Part shown: piece by piece, positions 6,584 to 15,004 of the stretch
Layout of the letters: every line of letters begins with the position of its first letter
How positions within the stretch are numbered: position 1 is the stretch's first letter
DNA from: Flavobacterium xanthum
GTDB lineage: Bacteria; Bacteroidota; Bacteroidia; Flavobacteriales; Flavobacteriaceae
Direction: 5' to 3'
DNA: 64,000 bases
Assembly: GCF_900142695.1 (NCBI RefSeq)
Contig: NZ_FRBU01000010.1
Location: 1 to 64,000, forward strand
Made by a program: the position numbers and the translations under genes
Notes under the pieces: model-generated
Told to the model about the DNA's origin: nothing
What the model saw: only the letters and a program-made list of their open reading frames with translations
The model's database searches: none

Positions 6584-9076
6584 CTAGAAATTAAACCCAA
6601 ACGATCCTTTTACCGTAAAACGATTCGTATCCGGCGTGTTGAGATAATTGCCTCGCCACGCAAAATCGATACGGATTACCTTAAAAATATTCCCAATCCC
6701 GGCGCTGTATTCCCAATAGACTTTTTCCGGCGCGTTATAAGCTAAACCAGAAGCATTAATCGCTCTATTTTCATCTGAAATAGTGCCATAAACCCCTTTT
6801 ACCGATACAATTTCCCTCCAATTGAGTTTGCGCATAAATGGAATTCTGGAAAAAAGACGACCATTAAAGTTATGATTCCACTGCAAAGTGGCATATTGAT
6901 CCGCTAAGAATTCATAAAAATTAAGATTACTGAACGTGTTTTCCAGCGTAAAAAAAGTTTGATTTCCTGGAATCACACTCATTAATCCCAAGGGAACAGT
7001 CCCAAATGTTTTTCCCACTTCCATGATAATGTTCGTGCGACCTAGTGGACCAATGATGATCGGTTGCTTGTAATACAGCTGCAATTTATCATATTTGAAA
7101 TCACTATCCAATAACCCTTTAAAACCATGACTATAATTGACAAAAAAGCGACTGTACGGACTATCGACATTCTCACGTTCTACCGCAAATCCAATGGTTT
7201 TTCTTTTAGGAGTGTATTCCACTTGAAAGTTCACTTCTGATTGTTTGACATCGCTTTTTGTTACAGCATTTGCAATATCGGTGTAATAATCTAAACTAAA
7301 AGTGGGAGAAGCAGACTCTAGAGTGCGAAATGAAATTCCTGTTTGAAAAATCAAATTTTTAACTGGCTCTATTTCAACTGCAATATTGCTTAGATTTATG
7401 TTTGTCAATTTTCCGTTATTTCCTGATGAAAATACAGAAGAAGAGGCAAAGCTTCGTCCCAAAATATCATAGGTAGTCGTCAAACTCGCACCAATTTGCT
7501 CGATATCACGCCTATTGCCTCCGGACAAAATGATTCTTTTTTTCTTATCGACCATCCATTTCCCAGAAAATCCATATTTGAATTTTTCATCCTTAAACCC
7601 ATACGCCGTGTAGCCTTGCAAACGCCAAGTATCATTGGTTCCAAAATAGGTCCTTCCTCCCGCTCGCAATCGAACCCCTTCCACTTCGTTATAACCAAAT
7701 GTGGAAAAAATAGGTCCATAATCAAAATTTCCAAACGGCAAAAACCCACTAGCCAACACTTGTACTGTGCTGTATATCTGCTTAAATTTTTTGACCGTTT
7801 GCAGGGTGTCGAGCATTTTATACACGCCCAATTCGTCTTTAGTTAAATTTTCAAAACGATTTTCCTCCCAGTACTCCGCTGATTTATTGTAGACATCCGC
7901 ATCCATATAATTCACCTCATCTTTATAAAAAGCAACTGGTTTTTCTATGTTAAATTGATGATTTCTATAGTAACTAGTTCGTTTACCGTAAACCCCTTTT
8001 GATTTTTCTTTTTTATTTAAAGCAAAATCAGACATTAAATAATCCTTTGTTAGTAAAAATACGGAATCGCTAACCACTTCAAATTCCTGTTCTAGATATA
8101 TGTCTTTCACCCAGTTAATATTGGCACTTTTAGTAACGGCCATATTAATTTTCTTGATGGCAAATGTGGAATCGTTAACCCAAAAATCACCTTTGAAAGT
8201 CAATTCGTTCTTGCGTCTTGGATAGAACACGATATTATAACACCACTTTTTATCAATATAGGCGCTGTCTTTCAGCACGTAATTATAAACATCAATACCG
8301 GTTTTAGAAAGTGGACTAGTAAAACTTTTATCAAAAAAAGTCAAGTAATTATTATAAATATCATAATTGGAATACAAGTCCTTTACAAAGGTAAGAATTT
8401 GCTGGTTTCCATTAAAACCAGATGTTTTACTGGCTTTTATTTTCTCTTTCAGTTTCTTGAGTTTGTTATCTCCAAAAACATCATTCAAGGATTCGTTGAC
8501 AAAAATGGGCAGGTACGTCTTACCCGTAATTCTTGAAGTATCCATTTGATTGAAAATAAATTCCATCCCCTTAAAAAGAGTGCTCTTCATAAAAGCGCTA
8601 TCAATAGAATTCATATCAAATTCTATTTTTTCATACTTTTCCATCTGGTATTGATCGTACAAATAAAGTCCATTTTTACGTTTTCTTTCCCAAATTTTTC
8701 TCAGAATGTCTAGCGCTGGATTATCTTTTTTAGACGTTTTCCCCGCAAAAACTACAACTTCGTTTAAGCTTTCGGCTTCACTTAATTGAATTTTAAAATT
8801 ATAATTTACTGCCTTGTCTAACGCTATTTCTTTTTCAGAAAATCCTACCGACGAAATTATCAAAGTGCTATACGATTTTTGGGATTCAAGATAGAACCTA
8901 CCATCCTCATTAGTCACAATTCCTTCGCTGGAACCTTTGAAAACCACATTAGCAAAAGGAATCGGCTGATTTTGCTTATCAACCACAACACCGCTAACTT
9001 TTGTTTGTGCAAATACAGCACTTGCAGAAACAAACAAAAAAACCAAGAGAAACAAGACATTCTTTTTCATAGTCAT
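6584..9076 (-). CDS. Outer-membrane DUF5686 protein with CarboxypepD_reg-like domain
   Basis: An 830-residue envelope protein. A signal peptide (MKKNVLFLLVFLFVSASAVFAQ) is followed by a CarboxypepD_reg-like beta-sandwich at about residues 25-110 (TKVSGVVVDKQNQPIPFANV, with the typical GxVTNEDGRF pattern), then the long DUF5686 region with many aromatic, alternating strands and a C-terminal GSFGFNF typical of outer-membrane beta-barrels. The family is common in Bacteroidota; its substrate is unknown to me, and no TonB plug is apparent. Two Met codons (9076 and 9070) are possible starts with the same signal peptide. It is a single-gene unit between two hairpins. Confidence 0.85.
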   Translation of the reverse strand: MTMKKNVLFLLVFLFVSASAVFAQTKVSGVVVDKQNQPIPFANVVFKGSSEGIVTNEDGRFYLESQKSYSTLIISSVGFSEKEIALDKAVNYNFKIQLSEAESLNEVVVFAGKTSKKDNPALDILRKIWERKRKNGLYLYDQYQMEKYEKIEFDMNSIDSAFMKSTLFKGMEFIFNQMDTSRITGKTYLPIFVNESLNDVFGDNKLKKLKEKIKASKTSGFNGNQQILTFVKDLYSNYDIYNNYLTFFDKSFTSPLSKTGIDVYNYVLKDSAYIDKKWCYNIVFYPRRKNELTFKGDFWVNDSTFAIKKINMAVTKSANINWVKDIYLEQEFEVVSDSVFLLTKDYLMSDFALNKKEKSKGVYGKRTSYYRNHQFNIEKPVAFYKDEVNYMDADVYNKSAEYWEENRFENLTKDELGVYKMLDTLQTVKKFKQIYSTVQVLASGFLPFGNFDYGPIFSTFGYNEVEGVRLRAGGRTYFGTNDTWRLQGYTAYGFKDEKFKYGFSGKWMVDKKKRIILSGGNRRDIEQIGASLTTTYDILGRSFASSSVFSSGNNGKLTNINLSNIAVEIEPVKNLIFQTGISFRTLESASPTFSLDYYTDIANAVTKSDVKQSEVNFQVEYTPKRKTIGFAVERENVDSPYSRFFVNYSHGFKGLLDSDFKYDKLQLYYKQPIIIGPLGRTNIIMEVGKTFGTVPLGLMSVIPGNQTFFTLENTFSNLNFYEFLADQYATLQWNHNFNGRLFSRIPFMRKLNWREIVSVKGVYGTISDENRAINASGLAYNAPEKVYWEYSAGIGNIFKVIRIDFAWRGNYLNTPDTNRFTVKGSFGFNF

Positions 9077-9082
9077 TCAAAA

Positions 9083-9116
9083 AAAAACTTCATCAAAGAT
9101 AATTGATGAAGTTTCA
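9083..9116 (-). terminator. Terminator after pdhB, with a -7 box in its loop
   Basis: AAACTTCATCA (9085-9095) pairs with TGATGAAGTTT (9104-9114). On the minus strand a run of T follows. The loop and its edges read TATCTTTG on that strand, a consensus -7 box 20-odd bases before the DUF5686 gene start. A second box, TATATTTG, lies further upstream (minus strand, around 9116-9123). Confidence 0.65.
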
Positions 9117-9202
9117 AATATAGTTAATTACAGTATTTGATTATTCGTGGTTTAGCATTCCAATTGTTAAATTTTATCTAAAACCGAATGTATCAAAAAC
9201 GG

Positions 9203-10183
9203 TTATTTTTTATACATCACTTTTTTAACCGCTTTTACAACGTCGCCAGCATTTGGCAACCATTCTTTCAATAAAACTGGGGAATACGGAGCCGGTGTAT
9301 CCGCTGTTGTAATTCGTTGTATAGGTGCATCTAGAAAATCAAAAGCACGCTCTTGAACAATATACGTAATCTCCGATGCTACACTTGCAAAGGGCCAAGC
9401 CTCTTCAAGAACCACTAATCTATTTGTTTTTTTAACAGATGTTAAGATTGTTTCATAATCCATAGGACGCACGGTTCTCAAATCGATAATTTCACAAGAA
9501 ATTCCTTCTTTTGCTAATTCATCAGCAGCAATATGTGCTTCCTTGATGATTTTTCCAAAAGAGACAATGGTTACATCTGTACCTTCTCTTTTGATGTCAG
9601 CAACCCCTAGCGGAATTACATATTCACCATCTGGAACTTCTCCTTTATCACCATACATTTGCTCTGACTCCATGAAAATCACAGGGTCATTGTCACGTAT
9701 CGCCGCTTTCAACAATCCTTTTGCATCGTAAACCGTAGAGGGAACTACCACTTTAAGACCCGGAGTATTGGCAAACCAATTTTCCAAAGCTTGTGAGTGT
9801 GTTGCTCCTAATTGTCCTGCAGAAGCGGTTGGACCACGAAAAACGATAGGCACATTAAATTGTCCACCGGTCATCTGACGCATTTTGGCAGCATTGTTTA
9901 TAATTTGGTCAATTCCCACTAAACAAAAATTGAACGTCATGTATTCCACAATTGGTCTGCATCCGTTCATGGCTGATCCTACTGCAATACCAGTAAAACC
10001 AAGCTCAGCAATAGGCGTATCAATTACTCTTTTCTCACCAAATTCTGCAAGCATTCCTTTAGATGCTTTGTAGGCACCATTATATTCCGCAACTTCTTCA
10101 CCCATTAAGTATATGGACTCATCGTGACGCATTTCTTCACTCATCGCTTCACAAATGGCCTCTCTAAATTGTATCGTTCTCAT
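9203..10183 (-). CDS. pdhB: Pyruvate dehydrogenase E1 component, beta subunit
   Basis: A 326-residue subunit that, with E1 alpha, forms the thiamine-diphosphate decarboxylase feeding acetyl-CoA synthesis. The N-terminal transketolase pyrimidine-binding domain shows IYLMGEEVAEYNGAY with the ThDP-activating Glu, RVIDTPIAELGF and GATHSQALENWF. The C-terminal domain shows VTIVSFG, EGISCEIIDLRTVRPMD and the PLL-like VVLEEAWPF. It is full length. The alpha subunit and E2 genes are not adjacent in this window. A branched-chain 2-oxoacid E1 beta is the main alternative, but the residues fit PDH best. Confidence 0.93.
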   Translation of the reverse strand: MRTIQFREAICEAMSEEMRHDESIYLMGEEVAEYNGAYKASKGMLAEFGEKRVIDTPIAELGFTGIAVGSAMNGCRPIVEYMTFNFCLVGIDQIINNAAKMRQMTGGQFNVPIVFRGPTASAGQLGATHSQALENWFANTPGLKVVVPSTVYDAKGLLKAAIRDNDPVIFMESEQMYGDKGEVPDGEYVIPLGVADIKREGTDVTIVSFGKIIKEAHIAADELAKEGISCEIIDLRTVRPMDYETILTSVKKTNRLVVLEEAWPFASVASEITYIVQERAFDFLDAPIQRITTADTPAPYSPVLLKEWLPNAGDVVKAVKKVMYKK

Positions 10184-10199
10184 ATTTTTTTATATTTTG

Positions 10200-10245
10200 T
10201 CCTCCTGAGCGCAGTCGAAGGATAATTTTCGAAAAGCAAAAATAA
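10200..10245 (-). promoter_or_regulatory. pdhB upstream region with -7-like box and short repeat
   Basis: On the minus strand TATTTTTG (10237-10244) lies about 54 bp before pdhB. Bases 10203-10220 (CTGAGCGCAGTCGAAG) belong to a short repeat that I know from flavobacterial intergenic regions. The 19-mer 10227-10245 recurs exactly at 58851-58869, next to tRNA-Phe. Confidence 0.4.
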
Positions 10246-10312
10246 ATATTTTAAATCACTTTAAAGCATAAATTTTCCTAAATTAATTCAGGATGTATCG
10301 TGCTAATTCTCA

Positions 10313-10389
10313 GGAGCTATTTCCGGCTCTGCGCTGTATCTTCCTTTGGCTAAAGGAGCCACAGGAAGGATGCCGCTGCTATCCGGGCT
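10313..10389 (-). repeat. Dispersed intergenic repeat (copy 2), hairpin element
   Basis: Read on the minus strand it begins AGCCCGGATAGCAGCGGCATCC and ends GAGCCGGAAATAGCTCC, with an internal hairpin (CTTCCT-TTGGCT against AGCCAC-AGGAAG). Its ends match the element at 6490. The compact, folded form suggests a mobile or transcribed small element. The Rfam Flavo-1 RNA family would be the first thing to compare, but I cannot confirm it. Confidence 0.6.
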
Positions 10390-10405
10390 ACGAAAACGTA
10401 GTAGT
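10387..10405 (+). repeat. 19-bp direct repeat, left copy
   Basis: GCTACGAAAACGTAGTAGT, containing the small hairpin CTACG-AAAA-CGTAG. It is identical to bases 14897-14915, and the two copies bracket the GLPGLI/receptor locus. Confidence 0.9.
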
Positions 10406-10615
10406 AACATAGATTTAGATTTGAAAAAAACACTTTGAACAACAATTATGATTTTAAAAGTTAATTTAGAATATTTAAATCATAAATTATTCAAAAAATT
10501 CTTTCAAAATATATATTTTTATTTTTAATTTACACTGCGCTTTTTGATGACATCGCAATCAAAAAAGCTACGACTAAAACTTAAAGAAAAGTCAAATTTT
10601 AATAAACCACCTATT

Positions 10616-11305
10616 ATGACATTGAAAATTTTAACTTTCCTTTTTTTATCAATGCTGATAAATCAAACGTATAGCCAAACTTTGAGAGGTATTATTACTG
10701 AAACACCATTAAAAGGGATTGGAGATGAAACGGTGCTGTCCAAAAAAGCAGCAAAACCAATGACATTTTCTTATGTGTATTCAGCAAACAAATCAATTCA
10801 AAACTTAATATCTATAGAAAAATCCTCCATAGATACGACCTATATCGAAAAATATGGGGAAAAATATGAAACTACGTCATCCGTTAGCAGACCAACTTCT
10901 TTAGCCTACTATAAAAATTTAGAAAGAAAAAAATATAAGGTTGTTGCTACTCAAAACGACCAAGATTTCAATCTCAAAGAAACATTGCCTTCATTAAACT
11001 GGAAATTAATCGATGAAAGCAAAACCATTAACGGATATGCTTGCAAGAAAGCTATCACTACAAATACAGCATTCAACTCCAATCAATCCATAGTTGCTTG
11101 GTACACAGATTCGATACCAGTAAATGATGGGCCAAACCATTACCAGGGCTTACCGGGATTCATAATTCAAATTGAGATTGATAATAATTCGATTTCGACT
11201 TTTGACAAATTGATTTTCAGTAAAGAAAACACACCTATCGAAGAGCCTAACAACAGTGCTCCTGAATTAAGTTTCAGTGACTATTCGAAACAAAGTGCTA
11301 AATAA
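10616..11305 (+). CDS. GLPGLI family protein, copy 1
   Basis: A 229-residue secreted or periplasmic protein of the Bacteroidota GLPGLI family (TIGR01200), usually found beside outer-membrane receptors. I chose the ATG at 10616, not the upstream ATG at 10544, because it begins a clean signal peptide (MTLKILTFLFLSMLINQTYSQ) and gives exactly the same length as the second copy. The family signature appears as HYQGLPGFIIQIEI near residues 178-191, after the conserved WKLIDESKTINGYACKKA and IVAWYTD segments. The exact function is unknown. The gene is followed with a 1-nt overlap by a 15-codon stub of a receptor gene, so this copy has lost its partner. Confidence 0.9.
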   Translation: MTLKILTFLFLSMLINQTYSQTLRGIITETPLKGIGDETVLSKKAAKPMTFSYVYSANKSIQNLISIEKSSIDTTYIEKYGEKYETTSSVSRPTSLAYYKNLERKKYKVVATQNDQDFNLKETLPSLNWKLIDESKTINGYACKKAITTNTAFNSNQSIVAWYTDSIPVNDGPNHYQGLPGFIIQIEIDNNSISTFDKLIFSKENTPIEEPNNSAPELSFSDYSKQSAK

Positions 11306-11508
11306 TGGTTAGTTTTTATCAAGATATCTCTTCACTTAAAAAAGTAGTTTAGACGACTGATCAGGAAGAAGATGCTTGGTTTTGCCACAAAGCAAGCAAA
11401 ACAACAACTTAGTATTCTTTTAGTGATGAGACTGCTTTTACAACTACTAATGATTATAAATGGTATGATTTCTAAGTAGCAACGACAAAAGTTTAGATAA
11501 CCTAATTA
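11305..11508 (+). pseudogene. 5' stub of a receptor gene plus decayed frame
   Basis: ATG at 11305 overlaps the GLPGLI stop (TAATG). It opens MVSFYQDISSLKK, matching MTHFYQDISTLKK at the start of the intact receptor at 12247, then stops at 11350-11352. In the same frame the sequence goes on as a readable but stop-interrupted stretch (DQEEDAWFCHKASKTTT, then YSFSDETAFTTTNDYKWYDF) with TAG or TAA at several places. It appears to be a dead remnant made after duplication of the GLPGLI/receptor pair. The origin of the stretch after the stub is unknown. Confidence 0.75.
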
Positions 11509-11543
11509 CATTTGACAGGTAAAAATCCCTGTCAAATTTTTAA
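11508..11543 (+). terminator. Intrinsic terminator or attenuator before GLPGLI copy 2
   Basis: ATTTGACAGG (11510-11519) pairs with CCTGTCAAAT (11528-11537) followed by T5. It ends only about 17 nt before the ATG of the second GLPGLI gene, so transcripts from upstream would stop just before that gene unless read-through occurs. Confidence 0.75.
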
Positions 11544-11557
11544 AATCAACAGCAGTT

Positions 11558-12247
11558 ATGAAGATCAAATGTTTTTTATTTTTATTAATGCTCGCCTCAA
11601 TCAACCAATCCTACAGCCAAACTTTGAAAGGTATTCTAACTCAAACACCATTAAAAGGGATTGGAGACGAAACTGAATTGTCCAAAAAAGCAGCAAAACC
11701 AATGACATTTTCTTATGTGTATTCAGCAAACAAATCAATTCAAAACTTAATATCTATCGAAAAATCCTCCATAGATACAACCTATATTGAAAAATATGGA
11801 AATAAATACGAAACAACATCTACTGTAAATAAGTCTTCCTCAATAACATATTATAAAAATTTTGATTTACAAAAATATAAGGTTCTGTTTACTCGAAATG
11901 ACAAAGACACCAACGTGAAAGAAACATTACCTTCATTCAACTGGAAATTAATCGATGAAAGCAAAACTATTAACGGATATACTTGTAAAAAAGCTACAAC
12001 TACAAATACAGCATTCAACTCCAATCAATCCATTGTTGCCTGGTATACTGATCAAATTCCTATAAACGACGGACCAATGCATTATAACGGATTACCCGGA
12101 TTCATTATTCAAATTGAGATTGATGATAATTCGATTCTGACTTTTGACAAATTGGTTTTCAACAAAGAAAACACAGCAATTGAAGAACCTAACAACAGTG
12201 CGCCTGAATTAAGTTTCAGTGACTATTTGAAACAAGGCACTAAATAA
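11558..12247 (+). CDS. GLPGLI family protein, copy 2
   Basis: A 229-residue paralogue of the gene at 10616, with a signal peptide (MKIKCFLFLLMLASINQSYSQ) and the same GLPGFIIQIEI motif. Large blocks are identical between copies (for example residues around LSKKAAKPMTFSYVYSANK), while about 40 residues in the middle (TVNKSSSITYYKNF onwards) have diverged, which suggests a fairly recent duplication with local divergence or gene conversion. The stop overlaps the ATG of the receptor gene by one base (TAATG), so the two are translationally coupled and probably act together at the outer membrane. Function unknown. Confidence 0.92.
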   Translation: MKIKCFLFLLMLASINQSYSQTLKGILTQTPLKGIGDETELSKKAAKPMTFSYVYSANKSIQNLISIEKSSIDTTYIEKYGNKYETTSTVNKSSSITYYKNFDLQKYKVLFTRNDKDTNVKETLPSFNWKLIDESKTINGYTCKKATTTNTAFNSNQSIVAWYTDQIPINDGPMHYNGLPGFIIQIEIDDNSILTFDKLVFNKENTAIEEPNNSAPELSFSDYLKQGTK

Positions 12248-14895
12248 TGACTCATTTTTATCAAGATATTTCTACACTTAAAAAGCAGTTTCTCTGCTTT
12301 TTTTTATTGTTTGCTGTACCTATATTTTCTCAAAACAGCGTGACCGGTTCAGTCCTGGACAGGTCCAATACACCAATAAGCCAAGTCAACGTACAAATAA
12401 AAGATTCTAAAAATGATAAAATAATTGCTTTTTCCTTTTCTGACACTTCAGGAAATTTCCGCTTGGAGTTAGACAAGAAAGGTTTGTATATCCTAAAAAT
12501 AAGTTATCTGGGTTTAAAGTCGTTCACAAAGGAGATTGAAATAACAAATAATTTGTTAGACGTAGGTAAAATTATACTCGAAGAAAACAAAATTGATCTG
12601 GAAAATGTGATCATTAAAAACGAAGCTGCCGGAATGACTGAAATTGGGGATACTTTAAGATACCGCATCGAAAAATTTCTAAATGGAACCGAAGAAACGC
12701 TAAAAGATGTAATCAAAAAATTACCCGGCTTAGACATTGACGCTCAAGGAAAGATAAAAGCAAATGGAAAAGAAGTAGATAAACTTTTAATTAACGGAGA
12801 AGAGTTTTTTATAAATCAACAAAAAATTGCCACTGAAAATATCACTGCTGAAATGATAAAAAATATTGAGTTAATAAAAAACTATACTGAATTTAAGAAT
12901 ATTAAAAAAAATGATAAATCAGGGATAACTGCATTAAACGTCAACATCAAAGAACAATTTAAAAACAAATTGACAGGAAACGTTTCCGCAGCTGCTGGTG
13001 ACAATAGATACAAATTACACGCAACACTATTTAATTTTAGCAAGAAAACGTTATTCAGCTTAATTAGCGATTCTAATAATACCGGCGAGCTGTCTATGAA
13101 TATTGAAGAGTACACCAAATTTACCAATCAAAACGAGGCAAGGACGATTGGTGAAACTACTTTTTCAAAAAATGATGATTTACCGAGATTTTTAACCATT
13201 GGAAACAATGTAAAAGAACGATCCTCATACTTTACGGGTTTAAATTTAAAATATTCTCCTACTAAGAAAACGCAGGTAAATTTTTATTCCATTTTCAACA
13301 GTGTAGATCAAGTGGAACAACAATCTAATACGCAATTCTACGCTTCGAACTCAGGTGTTTTTTCAAACAAAGACAGTCGATTCATCAATGAAGAGACAGT
13401 GTTTACTAATTCCGCTTTGGATGTAGCTTACAAACCCAATGAAAAATCGCTAATTAGTTATAAAGGATACTTTTCAGGTGTTAATAAAATAAACACTGTC
13501 GAAATTGCCAACAATACAAACCAATTAAACAACGCTAACAAACTTACGGATTATACAATCAATCATCAATTAAACTATACAACACTTTATAAAAATAATA
13601 CTGGATTGAATATTTCTGTAAAACAGCAAATTATTAAGAAATCCAATAGGTTAAACATCGAATCCGATGCTCCTTTTTTAAATTTAAACTTCAATAATTC
13701 TACCTATAAAATTCTTCAAAATAGTCAACTAAATAAAAACAATATTGATTTGAATACTAACTATACCTTTAGCATAAAAAAAACAACTAATGCCATCTTT
13801 ATGGAGTCCTCAATACGACAGGACGACTATAAAACTACAGAAGAACAGTTTACTCAATTTGAAAACAATGTAAACATTGAAAACAAAGTTCAAACTATTG
13901 GATTACAAACTAAATTTAAATTGTTTGAAAAGACAACATTCTCATCTGCTTTTTCTTATTCTAGGCTTCAATTTAAAATGGACAACTTAAACAAAGCAGA
14001 GTGGTTATTTATGCCCACATTAAGTTTAAAGACAGATTTTAATTCTAATCATTATATCAAATTATCATTTTCACAAAACAATAACCTCACACAAGCTGAA
14101 AATTTAGTCCCCAACAATGTTATCAGCGACTACAGAACTATTTTTTCAAATGAGAATTTAAGACTAAATACGATTACACCAAACAATCAATTAGCTGCAG
14201 ATTATTTTTATTTCAACAACAAAAGAAAGTTATCCATTATTTCTAATCTTTCCTATTATAAAGCAACCAATATCATATCCAATAACTCCAGTGCAGATGC
14301 AACGGTAAATTTGATTCAATATGCTGTTGCTCCCTTTGAAAACCGTTTTCAATCTATGCTTTATTCAGAGAAAACATTTTCTTTCTTACCTTTTTCTCTT
14401 AGAGCAAGCGTTTCCTACTCATCGAGTAGTAAAATTTTATTTTACGACAGCCTTAGTCAGACTTTTAAAACGGAATCAACGTCTGCATACCTCTCCTTTG
14501 TGTCCCGGCTAAAAAAAACAAGTCTGCAATTTGAAACTGGAGTAGCAGTATCAAGAGATAATTATCAAGATAATTTTTTTAGTAATTCTATTTTAATAGT
14601 AAACCCGTTTATCGAAACTAGTTATAAAATTGCCACCAACTTATCGTTTATCAATAAATTCTCTTATAAAAATATAACTGCATCTACTTCCTATAATGAA
14701 ATTTATATGCTTAGTCCCAGACTACGTTTAAATTTTCCTAAGTCTAAGTTCGAAATTAGTTTAATAGCACATGATATTTTAAACATAAATAATTACGAAC
14801 AAATCACACTTACGCGATTCGACAATTTTACAGAAGAAAGAATTTCTCAATCGTTAACCGGTTACTATCTTCTAAATATCAAATTTAAACTGTAA
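12247..14895 (+). CDS. Outer-membrane beta-barrel protein, CarboxypepD/plug type (TonB-receptor-like)
   Basis: An 882-residue protein. A signal peptide (ending VPIFSQ) is followed by a CarboxypepD_reg-like domain at about residues 30-110 (SVTGSVLDRSNTPISQVNVQ, ISYLGLKSFTKEI), then a plug-like domain (TLRYRIEKFLNGTEETLKDV, LPGLDIDAQGKI, VDKLLINGEEFF), then a long, Asn/Phe-rich beta-barrel. The last residues (LLNIKFKL) suit the outer-membrane assembly signal. This is the usual partner of GLPGLI proteins. No clear TonB box is visible, so TonB dependence is uncertain. It overlaps the GLPGLI stop by one nucleotide. Confidence 0.85.
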   Translation: MTHFYQDISTLKKQFLCFFLLFAVPIFSQNSVTGSVLDRSNTPISQVNVQIKDSKNDKIIAFSFSDTSGNFRLELDKKGLYILKISYLGLKSFTKEIEITNNLLDVGKIILEENKIDLENVIIKNEAAGMTEIGDTLRYRIEKFLNGTEETLKDVIKKLPGLDIDAQGKIKANGKEVDKLLINGEEFFINQQKIATENITAEMIKNIELIKNYTEFKNIKKNDKSGITALNVNIKEQFKNKLTGNVSAAAGDNRYKLHATLFNFSKKTLFSLISDSNNTGELSMNIEEYTKFTNQNEARTIGETTFSKNDDLPRFLTIGNNVKERSSYFTGLNLKYSPTKKTQVNFYSIFNSVDQVEQQSNTQFYASNSGVFSNKDSRFINEETVFTNSALDVAYKPNEKSLISYKGYFSGVNKINTVEIANNTNQLNNANKLTDYTINHQLNYTTLYKNNTGLNISVKQQIIKKSNRLNIESDAPFLNLNFNNSTYKILQNSQLNKNNIDLNTNYTFSIKKTTNAIFMESSIRQDDYKTTEEQFTQFENNVNIENKVQTIGLQTKFKLFEKTTFSSAFSYSRLQFKMDNLNKAEWLFMPTLSLKTDFNSNHYIKLSFSQNNNLTQAENLVPNNVISDYRTIFSNENLRLNTITPNNQLAADYFYFNNKRKLSIISNLSYYKATNIISNNSSADATVNLIQYAVAPFENRFQSMLYSEKTFSFLPFSLRASVSYSSSSKILFYDSLSQTFKTESTSAYLSFVSRLKKTSLQFETGVAVSRDNYQDNFFSNSILIVNPFIETSYKIATNLSFINKFSYKNITASTSYNEIYMLSPRLRLNFPKSKFEISLIAHDILNINNYEQITLTRFDNFTEERISQSLTGYYLLNIKFKL

Positions 14896-14896
14896 T

Positions 14897-14915
14897 GCTA
14901 CGAAAACGTAGTAGT
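14897..14915 (+). repeat. 19-bp direct repeat, right copy
   Basis: Identical to 10387-10405. It starts one base after the receptor stop codon, so it may also serve as a weak hairpin at the end of the locus. Confidence 0.9.
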
Positions 14916-14963
14916 TACCAAAAAATATTATGCATGCATAGTATATTATTCAAATTAATATTT

Positions 14964-14971
14964 TAAATTTG
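14964..14971 (+). promoter_or_regulatory. Candidate -7 box of etfB
   Basis: TAAATTTG matches TAnnTTTG and lies 33 bp before etfB. No -33 TTG at good spacing is visible. Confidence 0.4.
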
Positions 14972-15004
14972 TAAAAGAAATTACGAATAATTAAATATAT
15001 AAGT

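Noticed and set aside
10544..10615. Longer N-terminus for GLPGLI copy 1
   Set aside because: It adds a Lys-rich stretch ahead of a complete signal peptide, and copy 2 lacks it.
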